A stretch of 64,000 nucleotides of DNA from Zobellia russellii (GTDB lineage: Bacteria; Bacteroidota; Bacteroidia; Flavobacteriales; Flavobacteriaceae). The stretch lies in contig NZ_JACSOI010000001.1 of assembly GCF_018728565.1 (NCBI RefSeq), positions 1,240,001 to 1,304,000 on the forward strand. Reading direction: 5' to 3'. This document shows, in pieces, positions 1 through 8,341 of the stretch (its first letter is position 1; the number at the start of each line of letters is the position of its first letter). Position numbers and translations under genes: made by a program. Below the pieces are notes generated by a model that saw only the letters and a program-made list of their open reading frames with translations, ran no database searches and was not told the DNA's origin.

Positions 1-3
1 CGA

Positions 4-127
4 AATCTTTTTGTTTTGATTTATTTTTTCCTGTCCAGGGCAAAATCCAAAAGATTTTGCGGTCTTTATAAAAATACGCAAATCTTTGGCAAAGCCCGAA
101 GCCCGTATTGTTTATAGGTTTTGTTGT
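4..127. repeat. Dispersed intergenic repeat, copy 1
   Basis: About 120 bp that recur at 16997-17117. Two blocks are conserved. One is a perfect hairpin with stem GCAAAATC (40-47) and GATTTTGC (53-60) around a 5-nt loop. The other is a 31-nt block at 97-127, identical to 17087-17117. The sequence between the blocks has diverged. It ends 31 bp from the stop of the leftward gene at 159-1418; copy 2 sits 8 bp from the stop of another leftward hypothetical gene. The two copies lie in different integrated elements. I have a general impression that such repeats border accessory genes in Bacteroidetes, but the family name is not known to me. Confidence 0.75.
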
Positions 128-1482
128 GTTTAGTTATTTTTTCTTTGTTGATTAAAAGTTAAACTGTATTAAGATAAAGTTGCTGTAATACTTTGAGGTC
201 AATTTTAACCTTAAACAACCGTTCATAATCCTTTGCTTGTTGTTTTAATGCAGGCGTATTTTGAGATAAGTCCCACAAATCAATTATTCCTTGAAATCTA
301 TTTAGTGATTTTTTGTCTTTAAAAAATGAGTACGCTTTACTTGTTATTTTTCCTGCAAGACTAACATAATTAAGGTTTGATAAAAACTCCTCGGTGGTAT
401 CTTGATTATCTACAACTTTTTCTAACGCACCATCTACTCCAGAAGCTTTCTTTATATCCCAAAAATGATGCAGAATCCTTGAACTTTTATTGTTATATTT
501 TTTTGAAAATGAATTCCAAAAATCCTTTATTTCGTCAATAGCTTCGATTTGACTTTTGATATTATCAGCTTCCTCAATCCTTTTTTCAAGTAGTCCAAAC
601 GAATTTCTTAACTCTGTAAAATCCTCTCTTAATTGTCTTAATTTAATAGGAATATCAGACAGTTCATTGCATTGGGATAGGACTATTGAAACTAATGGAG
701 GAATAGGTGTTTTTTTATATCCAGTATATTTAGTTAGGGTTTCAATTTTTTGATTGTGAAATTCAGATAAGATTTTGTAGGATTGATTTGAAGGCAATAG
801 AGAAGAATTGACTTCTTTTTGAGCCTTCATTCCGCTATAGGGCATACAAGAATGACAATTTATATCTGAATTTTCATTGTAAAGTCCCTGTAGCATTTCT
901 TTTTGAGACCTCCCTATCGCTATTATTAAATAATTAGGCTCTTTGGGTAAAATATTAAATCCGAAATTTCTCCACAAATAGGGAAACTTTTCGTCTGGTT
1001 CCAAAAAAATTATGGGTTTGAAGTATTTGTTTTTTATTTCTTCTGATGAGTTTTTTTGGAAATTATCTATATGGAATTGACTTTCATCTTTACCCTCAAT
1101 AAATGGTTCGCAAAAAAGGCACTTGCCATAAAATGGACCTAACCAGTCTCTAAAGATTATCTTGTCTCCTTTGTTAAAGAGTATATTATAAATAGGTCTA
1201 CCATTTTTGAAAGTGTTTTTATTAGTATTTGTAAAATGATACCATTCGAGTACAGAAAAATGAAAGGTTTCATTTAGTACATAACTTTCTATGAAACTAT
1301 TTAGAGAGAAAAGAAATTCCTGCTTGGGTTTACCGTATCCACCAATTACATAGTCAAGTTCATCAATTAAACTAAAATTGAGGTAAGCTACATTATAGGG
1401 TTTTTCTATTTCCAACATATTTTGGTCTTCATTCCAGCTCTTTTCAAATTAAATAAGAGGCTTTTATAATTAAACACAACAA
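121..1482. repeat. 17-bp inverted repeats flanking the 419-aa gene
   Basis: TTGTTGTGTTTAGTTAT at 121-137 on the + strand and TTGTTGTGTTTAATTAT at 1482-1466 on the - strand form an inverted repeat with one mismatch. They enclose exactly one gene (159-1418). The left arm overlaps the end of the dispersed repeat. This could mark a mobile single-gene unit. No transposase is present inside, so if it moves it must do so in trans. Confidence 0.5.
159..1418 (-). CDS. Hypothetical protein, 419 aa
   Basis: I do not recognise this protein. It starts at an ATG and has no signal peptide or clear membrane segment. Two cysteine pairs (CLFC near residue 100 and CHSC near residue 190) could bind a metal. The C-terminal half is rich in charged helical sequence, with a possible coiled coil around residues 255-300 (many L, E, K and R). 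It is flanked by a 17-bp inverted repeat with one mismatch (121-137 and 1466-1482) and by dispersed repeat copy 1 downstream, so it looks like a single-gene accessory cassette. A defence-related role is possible, but no domain supports it. It belongs to the element left of 4014. Confidence 0.75.
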   Translation of the reverse strand: MLEIEKPYNVAYLNFSLIDELDYVIGGYGKPKQEFLFSLNSFIESYVLNETFHFSVLEWYHFTNTNKNTFKNGRPIYNILFNKGDKIIFRDWLGPFYGKCLFCEPFIEGKDESQFHIDNFQKNSSEEIKNKYFKPIIFLEPDEKFPYLWRNFGFNILPKEPNYLIIAIGRSQKEMLQGLYNENSDINCHSCMPYSGMKAQKEVNSSLLPSNQSYKILSEFHNQKIETLTKYTGYKKTPIPPLVSIVLSQCNELSDIPIKLRQLREDFTELRNSFGLLEKRIEEADNIKSQIEAIDEIKDFWNSFSKKYNNKSSRILHHFWDIKKASGVDGALEKVVDNQDTTEEFLSNLNYVSLAGKITSKAYSFFKDKKSLNRFQGIIDLWDLSQNTPALKQQAKDYERLFKVKIDLKVLQQLYLNTV

Positions 1483-1742
1483 TTGCATAAAGCAACTAGT
1501 TGCTATACATCTCTTTTAACGGTAATTTACTCAAATCTTGGATATTGCCAATGTATGTAGAAAAATAAGTAATTATTATACGTATAATATACATTTACAA
1601 ACGTTTAACGGTAAGTGCATTCGTCCAAGGATAATGTGTTTAATAATTTATATCTATGTGGTGCAACAATTGGTCGGTAATAGGGTGTTGCAAGTAGGGT
1701 GCAATATCTGGGGTACACACTAAAAGGACACCCCACTTATAA
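1419..1742. promoter_or_regulatory. Intergenic region with palindromes after the integrase-companion gene
   Basis: I see no convincing gene here. It holds a 16-bp perfect palindrome TATTATACGTATAATA (1574-1589), an 8-bp palindrome AAACGTTT (1599-1606), and two copies of TTAACGGTAA (about 1517 and 1605). The same words (ATTATACGTA, AAACGTTTAA) make up the 38-bp palindrome at 39156-39193, which sits at the equivalent place after the other element's companion gene. They may be operator sites for an element-encoded regulator. The short + strand ORF across this region looks spurious. Confidence 0.4.
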
Positions 1743-2522
1743 TTAATTGTCCTTTTTCAACTGTTTTGAAAAGACCGTGTCTATCAAAAAGTTAGTGGCT
1801 TCGGCATCCGATAACAATGGTGCTTTTTTCTTCTTTTGTATCGGCTGTGTTACAGCCAGGTTTGTGGCGCTGGGTATTGAACCGGAATCATCTTCTTCAA
1901 AATTGAATTGTTCGTTAAGGGTCAGTAGAATTCTTAACGAGGCTTCAAACTTCAGTACTTCGTCCAGAACGGGAAGTTTGGCAATAAGCCGTTCATCAAA
2001 ATAGGCTGCATCGCCAATAAGGAAGTGGGTGAGTGGCATCGGGTTTTGAGCGGCAAGGTTTTCTTGCAATGCTTTTTGTCTCATATTAAAAAGCTCCAAC
2101 TTCTTTGCTCTTTTTATGAGTCGATGTCCAGCTGCGGATTTACGAACACTTAATATATCAAATTCATCCTTTATCGTAAGTAGGGCAATCTCTTTGTAAT
2201 AATTAAGAGCAATCTTTCTCGTTTCAATTTCATCCAGCCCTAGTATATCCTCTTCATAGGCATGGAAAAACCCTATCAATGAATTATCGATTATATCCTC
2301 ATAGACCTCTAGGATAAAGTCATAAAATTCCTTGGTCATTTCTGCATTGGGTACATACACCGGCTGGCTATTATCTTTTGAGATAGCATTGGGGCTCCCG
2401 TCAAGGGAGAGCCTAATAGCTTGCACTTCCTGAAAAAGTCCATTGGAGAGGTGAATCCCTTTTAGTTCATTCAGGGAAACTGAATTCAAATCCAAATTTT
2501 TCAATAGTCCGTAGTAGGTCAT
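1743..2522 (-). CDS. Integrase-companion protein, 259 aa
   Basis: Function unknown. The ATG overlaps the end of the upstream integrase by 4 bp, so the two are translationally coupled. It is a homologue of 39193-39942 (249 aa), which stands in the same position after the other integrase. Both end in a Lys-rich stretch followed by a similar tail: APLLSDAEATNFLIDTVF here, LPLISDSEAEAILLKRIF there. There is no membrane segment or classic HTH that I can see. The repeated pairing suggests a role in recombination or its control, such as a directionality or accessory factor. That is inference from context only. Confidence 0.75.
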   Translation of the reverse strand: MTYYGLLKNLDLNSVSLNELKGIHLSNGLFQEVQAIRLSLDGSPNAISKDNSQPVYVPNAEMTKEFYDFILEVYEDIIDNSLIGFFHAYEEDILGLDEIETRKIALNYYKEIALLTIKDEFDILSVRKSAAGHRLIKRAKKLELFNMRQKALQENLAAQNPMPLTHFLIGDAAYFDERLIAKLPVLDEVLKFEASLRILLTLNEQFNFEEDDSGSIPSATNLAVTQPIQKKKKAPLLSDAEATNFLIDTVFSKQLKKDN

Positions 2523-3967
2523 TTGGTAATATTGTTGTCACTAGGGTTAAAAAGCTTTGAATAATCTTCCGGTAACGAGGCGTCAATGTCCCTTAGATAT
2601 TTTTCAAGGGCCAAGGGGCTGGTGTGTCCTGTAATGAGCATCAACTTGCTCTTTACCTCTTCCGGTGTGGCGTTCTTTTCCAGTTCCCTATATAATTTGG
2701 TAATGAATGTATGCCTGTAACTATAGAGCCCGTAATCCTTGCCAAGTTTAAAATGGTCCTTTACCTCTTTGAACCGCTTGGAAAAATAATCCCGTTTGTT
2801 CGTTTCCGCAATGTCCCATTCACCACCAATTCCGTCAGGGGTAAAGAACGAATGTGTTTTTATCATTTGTGACGTATCGGGCAATAGGTCTGCCATGATT
2901 TCCGGGATAATCTTGATTTTTACCGCTTTGTTCTTGGCCCTAACATAGAGTTTTCGGTCCTGTATATCCACATCTCCGATTTTCAAACGGCATATTTCAA
3001 TAGGACGTAAAAGGTTATAACTAATGAACTGAACAAAGAGGCGCAACAACGGGTCGTTGGTCTTTAGGTACGCATCTATTTCTTTTAATTGCTGAGGGGT
3101 GTAGGTCTTGTTGCGCTCGGGTACGGCCCTTAGTACTTTAATTTTAAGGATGAAGTTTTCGGCTATTAGTTCGTTATCCTCCAACGTGGTGAAAAACGAG
3201 CTTAAAGCGGTTCGGGTATTGTTCCGGTTTCTGGGGCTCGTCCTCTGCAGTACCGAGTTTAAATGTTGTATTACAATCTTGCGGTCTATCTTTTTAATGT
3301 CGGAAACATCAATATTGTTCTCTTCCAGCCATCTCTGGAATTTGGTGATCCGGCTTTTATACTTGGGATAGGAGTTCTCGTTTAGGGTACTCTTCTTAAT
3401 TTTCAATGCGAGTTCAAAAGCTTCTGCCACTGATACTTTTTCTTGGGCTTCTTCCGCTTCTTCTTGAATTAATGATTTGTCATCGTTTAATGAGGGTGCA
3501 GGAGTAGAAAGGGGAGTGGTCGCCTGTTGGATGACTAATGGTGGTTCATTACGCTGTTGGGGCCGGGGAGTTGTTCCAGCGGTTTCCTCTTTGCTTGGCT
3601 GCCCACGGAATTTGGCCACTAGCTCCGAATTGTCTTCGTAAGGGTTGAAACCGGCTTCGAGCAATACAAGTAGGTTGCGCTGTAATACCCTTAAAAACCG
3701 CAATCGGTCGGTTTTGGTTTTATGCCTATTGGCACCCCCTTTTATAAAAGGCTGTCTTTTTAATTTACCTGTCTTAGGGTCTCGGAACGAAAAATAAACG
3801 AACCAAGGTTTTTTTAGGGCCGCCTCCCGTTCAGTTTTGGTTAGGCTTGACCACTTGGAAACATCGACACCTCCGGTATGGATTTTAGGTTCGACATAGT
3901 TCATTTTCATGGGGAAAGTGTTTACGCTTTTGTTTACGGAGCGTAATAATAAGGAAATACAAGGCAA
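2519..3967 (-). CDS. Tyrosine recombinase (integrase) of the left element
   Basis: Site-specific recombinase of the phage-integrase family, predicted to act at the adjacent tRNA-derived att site. The first catalytic Arg lies in NLLRPIEICRL, then SYRHTF and ITGHTSP, and the nucleophile is Tyr457 in EKYLRD. The N-terminal arm-binding region contains FVYFSFRDPKTGKLKRQ, nearly the same as in the integrase at 39929-41248. The start is uncertain. A TTG at 3967 occupies the place where the other integrase has its ATG, directly after the tRNA terminator T-run; ATG codons at 3910 and 3904 are alternatives giving about 463 aa. It is followed by the coupled companion gene. The element it serves extends off the left edge. 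Confidence 0.92.
   Translation of the reverse strand: MPCISLLLRSVNKSVNTFPMKMNYVEPKIHTGGVDVSKWSSLTKTEREAALKKPWFVYFSFRDPKTGKLKRQPFIKGGANRHKTKTDRLRFLRVLQRNLLVLLEAGFNPYEDNSELVAKFRGQPSKEETAGTTPRPQQRNEPPLVIQQATTPLSTPAPSLNDDKSLIQEEAEEAQEKVSVAEAFELALKIKKSTLNENSYPKYKSRITKFQRWLEENNIDVSDIKKIDRKIVIQHLNSVLQRTSPRNRNNTRTALSSFFTTLEDNELIAENFILKIKVLRAVPERNKTYTPQQLKEIDAYLKTNDPLLRLFVQFISYNLLRPIEICRLKIGDVDIQDRKLYVRAKNKAVKIKIIPEIMADLLPDTSQMIKTHSFFTPDGIGGEWDIAETNKRDYFSKRFKEVKDHFKLGKDYGLYSYRHTFITKLYRELEKNATPEEVKSKLMLITGHTSPLALEKYLRDIDASLPEDYSKLFNPSDNNITK
3919..3938. repeat. Candidate arm-type sites of the left integrase
   Basis: TGTTTACG occurs at 3919-3926 and 3931-3938, exactly 12 bp apart and in the same direction, close to the att core. 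The island integrase has two sets of 12-bp-spaced repeats at its ends, with a different word (TCGTATGC). This fits arm-type binding sites of a tyrosine recombinase. Only one end of this element is visible, so the assignment is tentative. Confidence 0.35.
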
Positions 3968-3968
3968 A

Positions 3969-4003
3969 AAAAAACGGATTGTAGCTCACAATCCGTTTGT
4001 TTA
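3969..4003 (-). terminator. Terminator-like hairpin downstream of the tRNA fragment
   Basis: On the - strand the sequence folds as AAACGGATTGT, a short loop, then ACAATCCGTTT, followed by a T-run. It lies just after the tRNA 3' fragment and runs directly into the possible TTG start of the integrase. The intact tRNA copy has an equivalent hairpin of different sequence at 41253-41279. Confidence 0.6.
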
Positions 4004-4013
4004 CAGTATTTAC

Positions 4014-4062
4014 ACTTAGTAGCGGGGACTGGACTCGAACCAGCGACCTTCGGGTTATGAGC
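4014..4062. repeat. att site, left copy (tRNA-fMet 3' fragment)
   Basis: A 49-bp stretch identical to 41297-41345. On the - strand it carries the tRNA-fMet sequence from the anticodon loop to the 3' end plus a few flanking bases, then departs from tRNA sequence after 4062. It is the duplicated target left at the distal end of the island, and it also serves as the near att end of the older element to its left. Confidence 0.92.
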
Positions 4063-4065
4063 TCC

Positions 4066-4141
4066 TCGTATGGAAAATTCCCAACGGTTTTATTGGGCTC
4101 AACCGCTATTAAATTATAAAATCGTATGCAAAAACGTATGC
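4066..4141. repeat. Candidate integrase arm-type sites, left island end
   Basis: TCGTATGC at 4122-4129 and ACGTATGC at 4134-4141 are direct repeats 12 bp apart; a further TCGTATGG lies at 4066-4073. The same word with the same 12-bp spacing occurs at the other island end (41187-41218). The position, 60-80 bp inside the att core, is typical for arm-type sites. The rest of 4063-4379 holds no gene that I can see. Confidence 0.5.
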
Positions 4142-4379
4142 AGTTTTAGTTTTCTGATTATTAATAAATTCTTATTGCAATTTAGGTAAAAAAGAAATTG
4201 GTGTTCAGATTATTTTAATTCTTTTAAATTCAATTTTCATTTCAGTTTTAGATTTAGAAATAGTTCATTTGTCTAAAATTAGCACATCGTTTAGTATGAG
4301 CTCTAAAATTTAGAGTGACCGATTTGTATTTTTCTCTTAAAGAAATTATTAAAATGTGTGACCTCCCTAAGATTTAGTT

Positions 4380-6677
4380 TTATCGATACTTTTGCACCCT
4401 TGCATCTTCGATTACCCCGTTCCAATTCAACCCAAAAGCGAAATCGTAAGCATTTCCGTCAGCATCGGTATAGGGTTGCATATCCCTCGGTACATCTTCA
4501 AACTGAGCTTCTACAGTAAGCATATCAGCAGGCATTTGAAAAGGTAATAAAGCAGAAGGTTCTGCAGCACCCGTAATGATTTCCATTAAGGCTTGATCTT
4601 GTACACCCATATGAACCAATACAGCAGAAGCACTACCTTCTATCTCTGAAAATACCATTGGTTTTGCTACTTTCACAGATACAATTACAGGTTTGTCTCC
4701 CATTTTTGCTTTTGTATCGTTTACCAATTGCATATCGGTCGTATTAATGGTCTCTACTGATTTTCCTTTATAACTTCTATTGGTAAAGTCTTCTAAAGGA
4801 CTACCTCCTGCCAAACTTACTTCCCTTGCCGTATCAGCTGTATACGGGCTATACTGTAAATTAATAGGAATGTACCCGTTACCGCCTTTTTCTAGGTCTG
4901 CGTCATCATAACCAACCCCGCCATCAGGACTTGTAATGCCTACAAGGGCAAAATCTGCTTTTTCCGGAGTGTTTACGATATCGAAATACTTTGCCACTAC
5001 CTCCATATTAAATGCGTCTATGGTTTTTGGCTCTGTGGTCACACCCCACCAATTTGTAGTTGGCGCAACGTATCGCTGAGGAACATAAACTTTTTTCTTT
5101 GTTTTTATCGGTAAGCTCTTGTTACTATTCTTGAGCATAACGATAGATTTTAATTGTGCATCAAAACCAGCTGTCATGAACTCGCTATTGCCTACAATTG
5201 TTTTTGTTTCTTCAACATCCAAATAGGGGTTCTCAAAAAGTCCTACTCTAAAAATATTGGTTAACAAACGAACAGCTGATTCCTCAAAACGAGCACGCAT
5301 GGCATCTTCGCCCAATTCGGCAACCCCGATTTTATAGGCTTCCAAAACTGGAGCCATATCATTATTCCCTCCAAATTGGTCCATACCAGCATCTATAGCT
5401 TTATAATGACGTTCCGCAACTGAAAGGCCTTCAACACCAAAAGGTTTACCTTCAAATTTAGATACAGAGGTGATATCTCTTGTAATACCCCAATCTGTGC
5501 ACAATACGCCTTCATAACCATATTCCCCTCGTAAGACATCGGTAATTAGATATTTATTATATCCATTAGCTACGTTTTCTCCTTCTCCTGTTGAAATGGT
5601 GTAATACGGCATTACAGCGGAAGCCATTTTTGTGAGGCCGTCCAATTTAAAAGCACCTTCAGTAAATGGTTTCATATGGTCTTTAATATTTTTCCCAGGA
5701 TATACGGCGTAAGCACCGTAGCCAAAATGACCGTCTCGGCCACCTTCTTCGGGGCCACCACCTGGCCAATGCTTTACCATCGCGTTTACACTTTGCATAC
5801 CCCAATCACCACCATCGGTAGATTGGAAGCCATCTACATAAGCTCTGGCCAAATCTGCAGCCAAGACAGGGTCTTCACCCATAGTGCCATCAAACCGGCT
5901 CCAACGTGGTTCCGTTGCCAAGTCTATTTGAGGTGATAATGCGGTGGCAATACCCAAAGCTCTATATTCTTTTGAGGCAATTTCACCGAACTGCTTCATT
6001 AATGCCGGATCAAAAGAAGCGGCAATACCTAAGGTGCCCGGCCACATAGAAATGTCTCCACCCGCACCGGCATTAAATTCAGCGTAGGAATCACTACCAT
6101 GTCGTGGATCTGAACTGGTATTTACAGGAATTCCTAAATATAGCCCTTCCGCAAAAGCTTGGGCATTATTGTTCCATTGGGCCGAAACTGCAGGAGACTC
6201 TACCGAAGTAATCAATACGTGACGTAGATGGTCATCGGTCAAAAATTTCTTCTGCTCATCCGATAGGTCGCTGGCAACCGCACCACTTTCCGCAAATGAT
6301 TTTCCGCCGTAAGTTGATGAGCCAAAACCACGGCTTCTTCCTGGTAAAGATTGGTGCGAGCTGTATAGCATCAGTCCTGCTATATCTTCAAGGCTCATTT
6401 GTTTTGCTAAATCTTGAGCACGTTCATTTACTGGTAAACGCCAATCTTCATATGCATCTAAGGTTCCATTTTTGTTAAGGTCCTTAAAAGCATAACGGTC
6501 TTGGGCAATAATCTTGACACCAGAATCTGCTGAATGACCTAAAGTTGCGCCTTCTTGATTACTAACAACTGTTATTCCGTCCTTAACTACTGAAGTATAC
6601 TTTTCGCCACAACTGCTTAGTGCCATTGCACTAACAATCGCTATTGTAAATCCTAGTTTTGTTCTTTTGATTTTCAT
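4380..6677 (-). CDS. Glycoside hydrolase family 3 beta-glucosidase-like lipoprotein
   Basis: Predicted secreted exo-acting beta-glycosidase, 765 aa. The N-terminus is a lipoprotein signal (LSSCGEK, Cys near residue 23). GH3 marks visible are KHWPGGG, the nucleophile Asp in LCTDWGITRD, and the C-terminal alpha/beta sandwich domain. The short insert DLNKNGTLDAYEDW resembles a calcium-binding loop seen in bacteroidetal GH3 enzymes. It starts 4 bp after the carboxylesterase and is the last gene of the pca operon. This suggests it removes sugars from an aromatic glycoside, so that the aglycone can enter the protocatechuate route. Substrate specificity is not readable. Confidence 0.9.
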   Translation of the reverse strand: MKIKRTKLGFTIAIVSAMALSSCGEKYTSVVKDGITVVSNQEGATLGHSADSGVKIIAQDRYAFKDLNKNGTLDAYEDWRLPVNERAQDLAKQMSLEDIAGLMLYSSHQSLPGRSRGFGSSTYGGKSFAESGAVASDLSDEQKKFLTDDHLRHVLITSVESPAVSAQWNNNAQAFAEGLYLGIPVNTSSDPRHGSDSYAEFNAGAGGDISMWPGTLGIAASFDPALMKQFGEIASKEYRALGIATALSPQIDLATEPRWSRFDGTMGEDPVLAADLARAYVDGFQSTDGGDWGMQSVNAMVKHWPGGGPEEGGRDGHFGYGAYAVYPGKNIKDHMKPFTEGAFKLDGLTKMASAVMPYYTISTGEGENVANGYNKYLITDVLRGEYGYEGVLCTDWGITRDITSVSKFEGKPFGVEGLSVAERHYKAIDAGMDQFGGNNDMAPVLEAYKIGVAELGEDAMRARFEESAVRLLTNIFRVGLFENPYLDVEETKTIVGNSEFMTAGFDAQLKSIVMLKNSNKSLPIKTKKKVYVPQRYVAPTTNWWGVTTEPKTIDAFNMEVVAKYFDIVNTPEKADFALVGITSPDGGVGYDDADLEKGGNGYIPINLQYSPYTADTAREVSLAGGSPLEDFTNRSYKGKSVETINTTDMQLVNDTKAKMGDKPVIVSVKVAKPMVFSEIEGSASAVLVHMGVQDQALMEIITGAAEPSALLPFQMPADMLTVEAQFEDVPRDMQPYTDADGNAYDFAFGLNWNGVIEDARVQKYR

Positions 6678-6681
6678 TTGT

Positions 6682-8301
6682 TTAGTTTCTTTTTACGATA
6701 GCGAATAATTCTTTATCCATTTGTGGCTTGACTTCACAGCTTGTGTCAAAGTGCATTGTCGCTGTATTTGAGCTATTGTAGGCGGGCCAAGCTGGCAAGT
6801 CCGTATGATTGGGATTTCCTGTTTTGGCGAAATTTATCCATGATTGGCTCATCTTAGCTGCCAGGACATGTGCTTCTTCTCCACCTCCGGTCATCTGATT
6901 TGCCAATGCTATATTATCGAACATAAATGGAAGTTCCATACAGTGTAATGCTTTGTATTTCCCATCAAAAACCGGAGACTGCCATGTAAACAAATACATA
7001 TACACAGAAGCACCATCCTTAAGTGCAGACTTTGCATTTGCCTCAGCAACCGCCCCGGGCCTGAACATGGTATCAACGTCTATTAAATCTTTGGCCGCAG
7101 TGTCATTTGGATAGGCCTTTTTAACCGCTTTTATATAATCGTCCGCTTTCTCTTTGAATTGCTCTTTAATGTGCCCCATAATAACCTCGTTTGAAGCTCC
7201 AACAAATCGCATATTCATAAATGGGGCAAATTCGTTTTTGGCGGTACCTAGCAACAATGGAATGTCTTTTGACATTGCCAGTGCTTCCTCAGAGCCTAAC
7301 TGATATGGTAAATCAACACCATCTCTGCTCGGCCCCCAGTTCAGGCCGAAACCAATAACCTGTTTTCCTGCAGCTTTCATTTTCTCCGCCACTATCTTCA
7401 GGGCTTTTCCGCTTGCTGCTACCAAATCCTCGAAAGGAATATTCTGGATACTGTCAATAGTAGCTGCTTCCAGTCCCAAAATGGAAATCGTTTCTTTGGC
7501 GATATCTTGGGTATCTTCTTTTTCCAACATGGCAGTTCTGAAAGAACCACTTTGATTAATTGCCTTATGAAACAAGCCTTTTGCCCGTGGCATGGCCATT
7601 AGCGTGTTCACTTTAGCACCACCACCCGATTGACCGAAAATGGTTACGTTATTTGGGTCACCACCGAAATTGGAAATATTGTCTCTTACCCATTCTAAGG
7701 ATAAAGCTAAATCTAAAATACTATTGTTTGCTGAATTCTTATACTTTTCACCATAGGCGGATAAATCCAAGAAACCTAAAACGTTTAATCGATGATTGAT
7801 TGAAACTACAACAACATCACCTTTTTTACTTAAGTTTTCCCCATCGTAGGACGGTAATTCGTGACTTGAACCGGTGGTAAATCCTCCACCATGAATCCAG
7901 AACATGACTGGTCTTTTTTTACCATCATTAATACTAGGAGTCCAAACATTCAAGTTCAAACAATCTTCATTAGAAAAACCCCAATCATGGTCAAAAACAA
8001 ATTCAGATTCATCTCGAACTGCTGTGGTAGGAACTTCTAACGGAGCAACAGGACCATACATAGTCGAGCTTCTCACGCCTTCCCAAGCATCTGGTTTTAC
8101 TGATTTTTCAAATCGTTCTGCTGTTCCGTATGGAATTCCTTTATAGGTATAGATTCCATCATGAATAAATCCACGGACTTTTCCAGAATTTGTTTGTGCA
8201 ACTGCAATGTTTGCACCCGTTTGAATTTCGGATTGTGCTTGTGAAAAGGCACCAAAGAAAAACATACTTGAAACTAGTAGCCTAATGGTTATTTTTTTCA
8301 T
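6682..8301 (-). CDS. Type B carboxylesterase, secreted
   Basis: Serine esterase of the cholinesterase/carboxylesterase-B family, about 539 aa from the ATG at 8301; an upstream in-frame TTG at 8307 would add two residues. A signal peptide ends near FSQAQ. Visible motifs are the oxyanion region GGGFTTGSS, the nucleophile elbow FGQSGGGAK, and a C-terminal HCMELPF with the probable catalytic His. It lies between pcaF and the GH3 gene, in the same direction. The context suggests hydrolysis of an ester of 4-hydroxybenzoate, protocatechuate or a related phenolic acid (inference). No feruloyl- or tannase-specific signature is recognised. Confidence 0.9.
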   Translation of the reverse strand: MKKITIRLLVSSMFFFGAFSQAQSEIQTGANIAVAQTNSGKVRGFIHDGIYTYKGIPYGTAERFEKSVKPDAWEGVRSSTMYGPVAPLEVPTTAVRDESEFVFDHDWGFSNEDCLNLNVWTPSINDGKKRPVMFWIHGGGFTTGSSHELPSYDGENLSKKGDVVVVSINHRLNVLGFLDLSAYGEKYKNSANNSILDLALSLEWVRDNISNFGGDPNNVTIFGQSGGGAKVNTLMAMPRAKGLFHKAINQSGSFRTAMLEKEDTQDIAKETISILGLEAATIDSIQNIPFEDLVAASGKALKIVAEKMKAAGKQVIGFGLNWGPSRDGVDLPYQLGSEEALAMSKDIPLLLGTAKNEFAPFMNMRFVGASNEVIMGHIKEQFKEKADDYIKAVKKAYPNDTAAKDLIDVDTMFRPGAVAEANAKSALKDGASVYMYLFTWQSPVFDGKYKALHCMELPFMFDNIALANQMTGGGEEAHVLAAKMSQSWINFAKTGNPNHTDLPAWPAYNSSNTATMHFDTSCEVKPQMDKELFAIVKRN

Positions 8302-8341
8302 TATCAATATAATTGTTAACTGTTTGATTCTTATGATTTTT

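Noticed and set aside
1538-1723. 61-codon + strand ORF between the hypothetical gene and the integrase companion
   Set aside because: Biased composition, overlaps the palindromic region, no recognisable domain.
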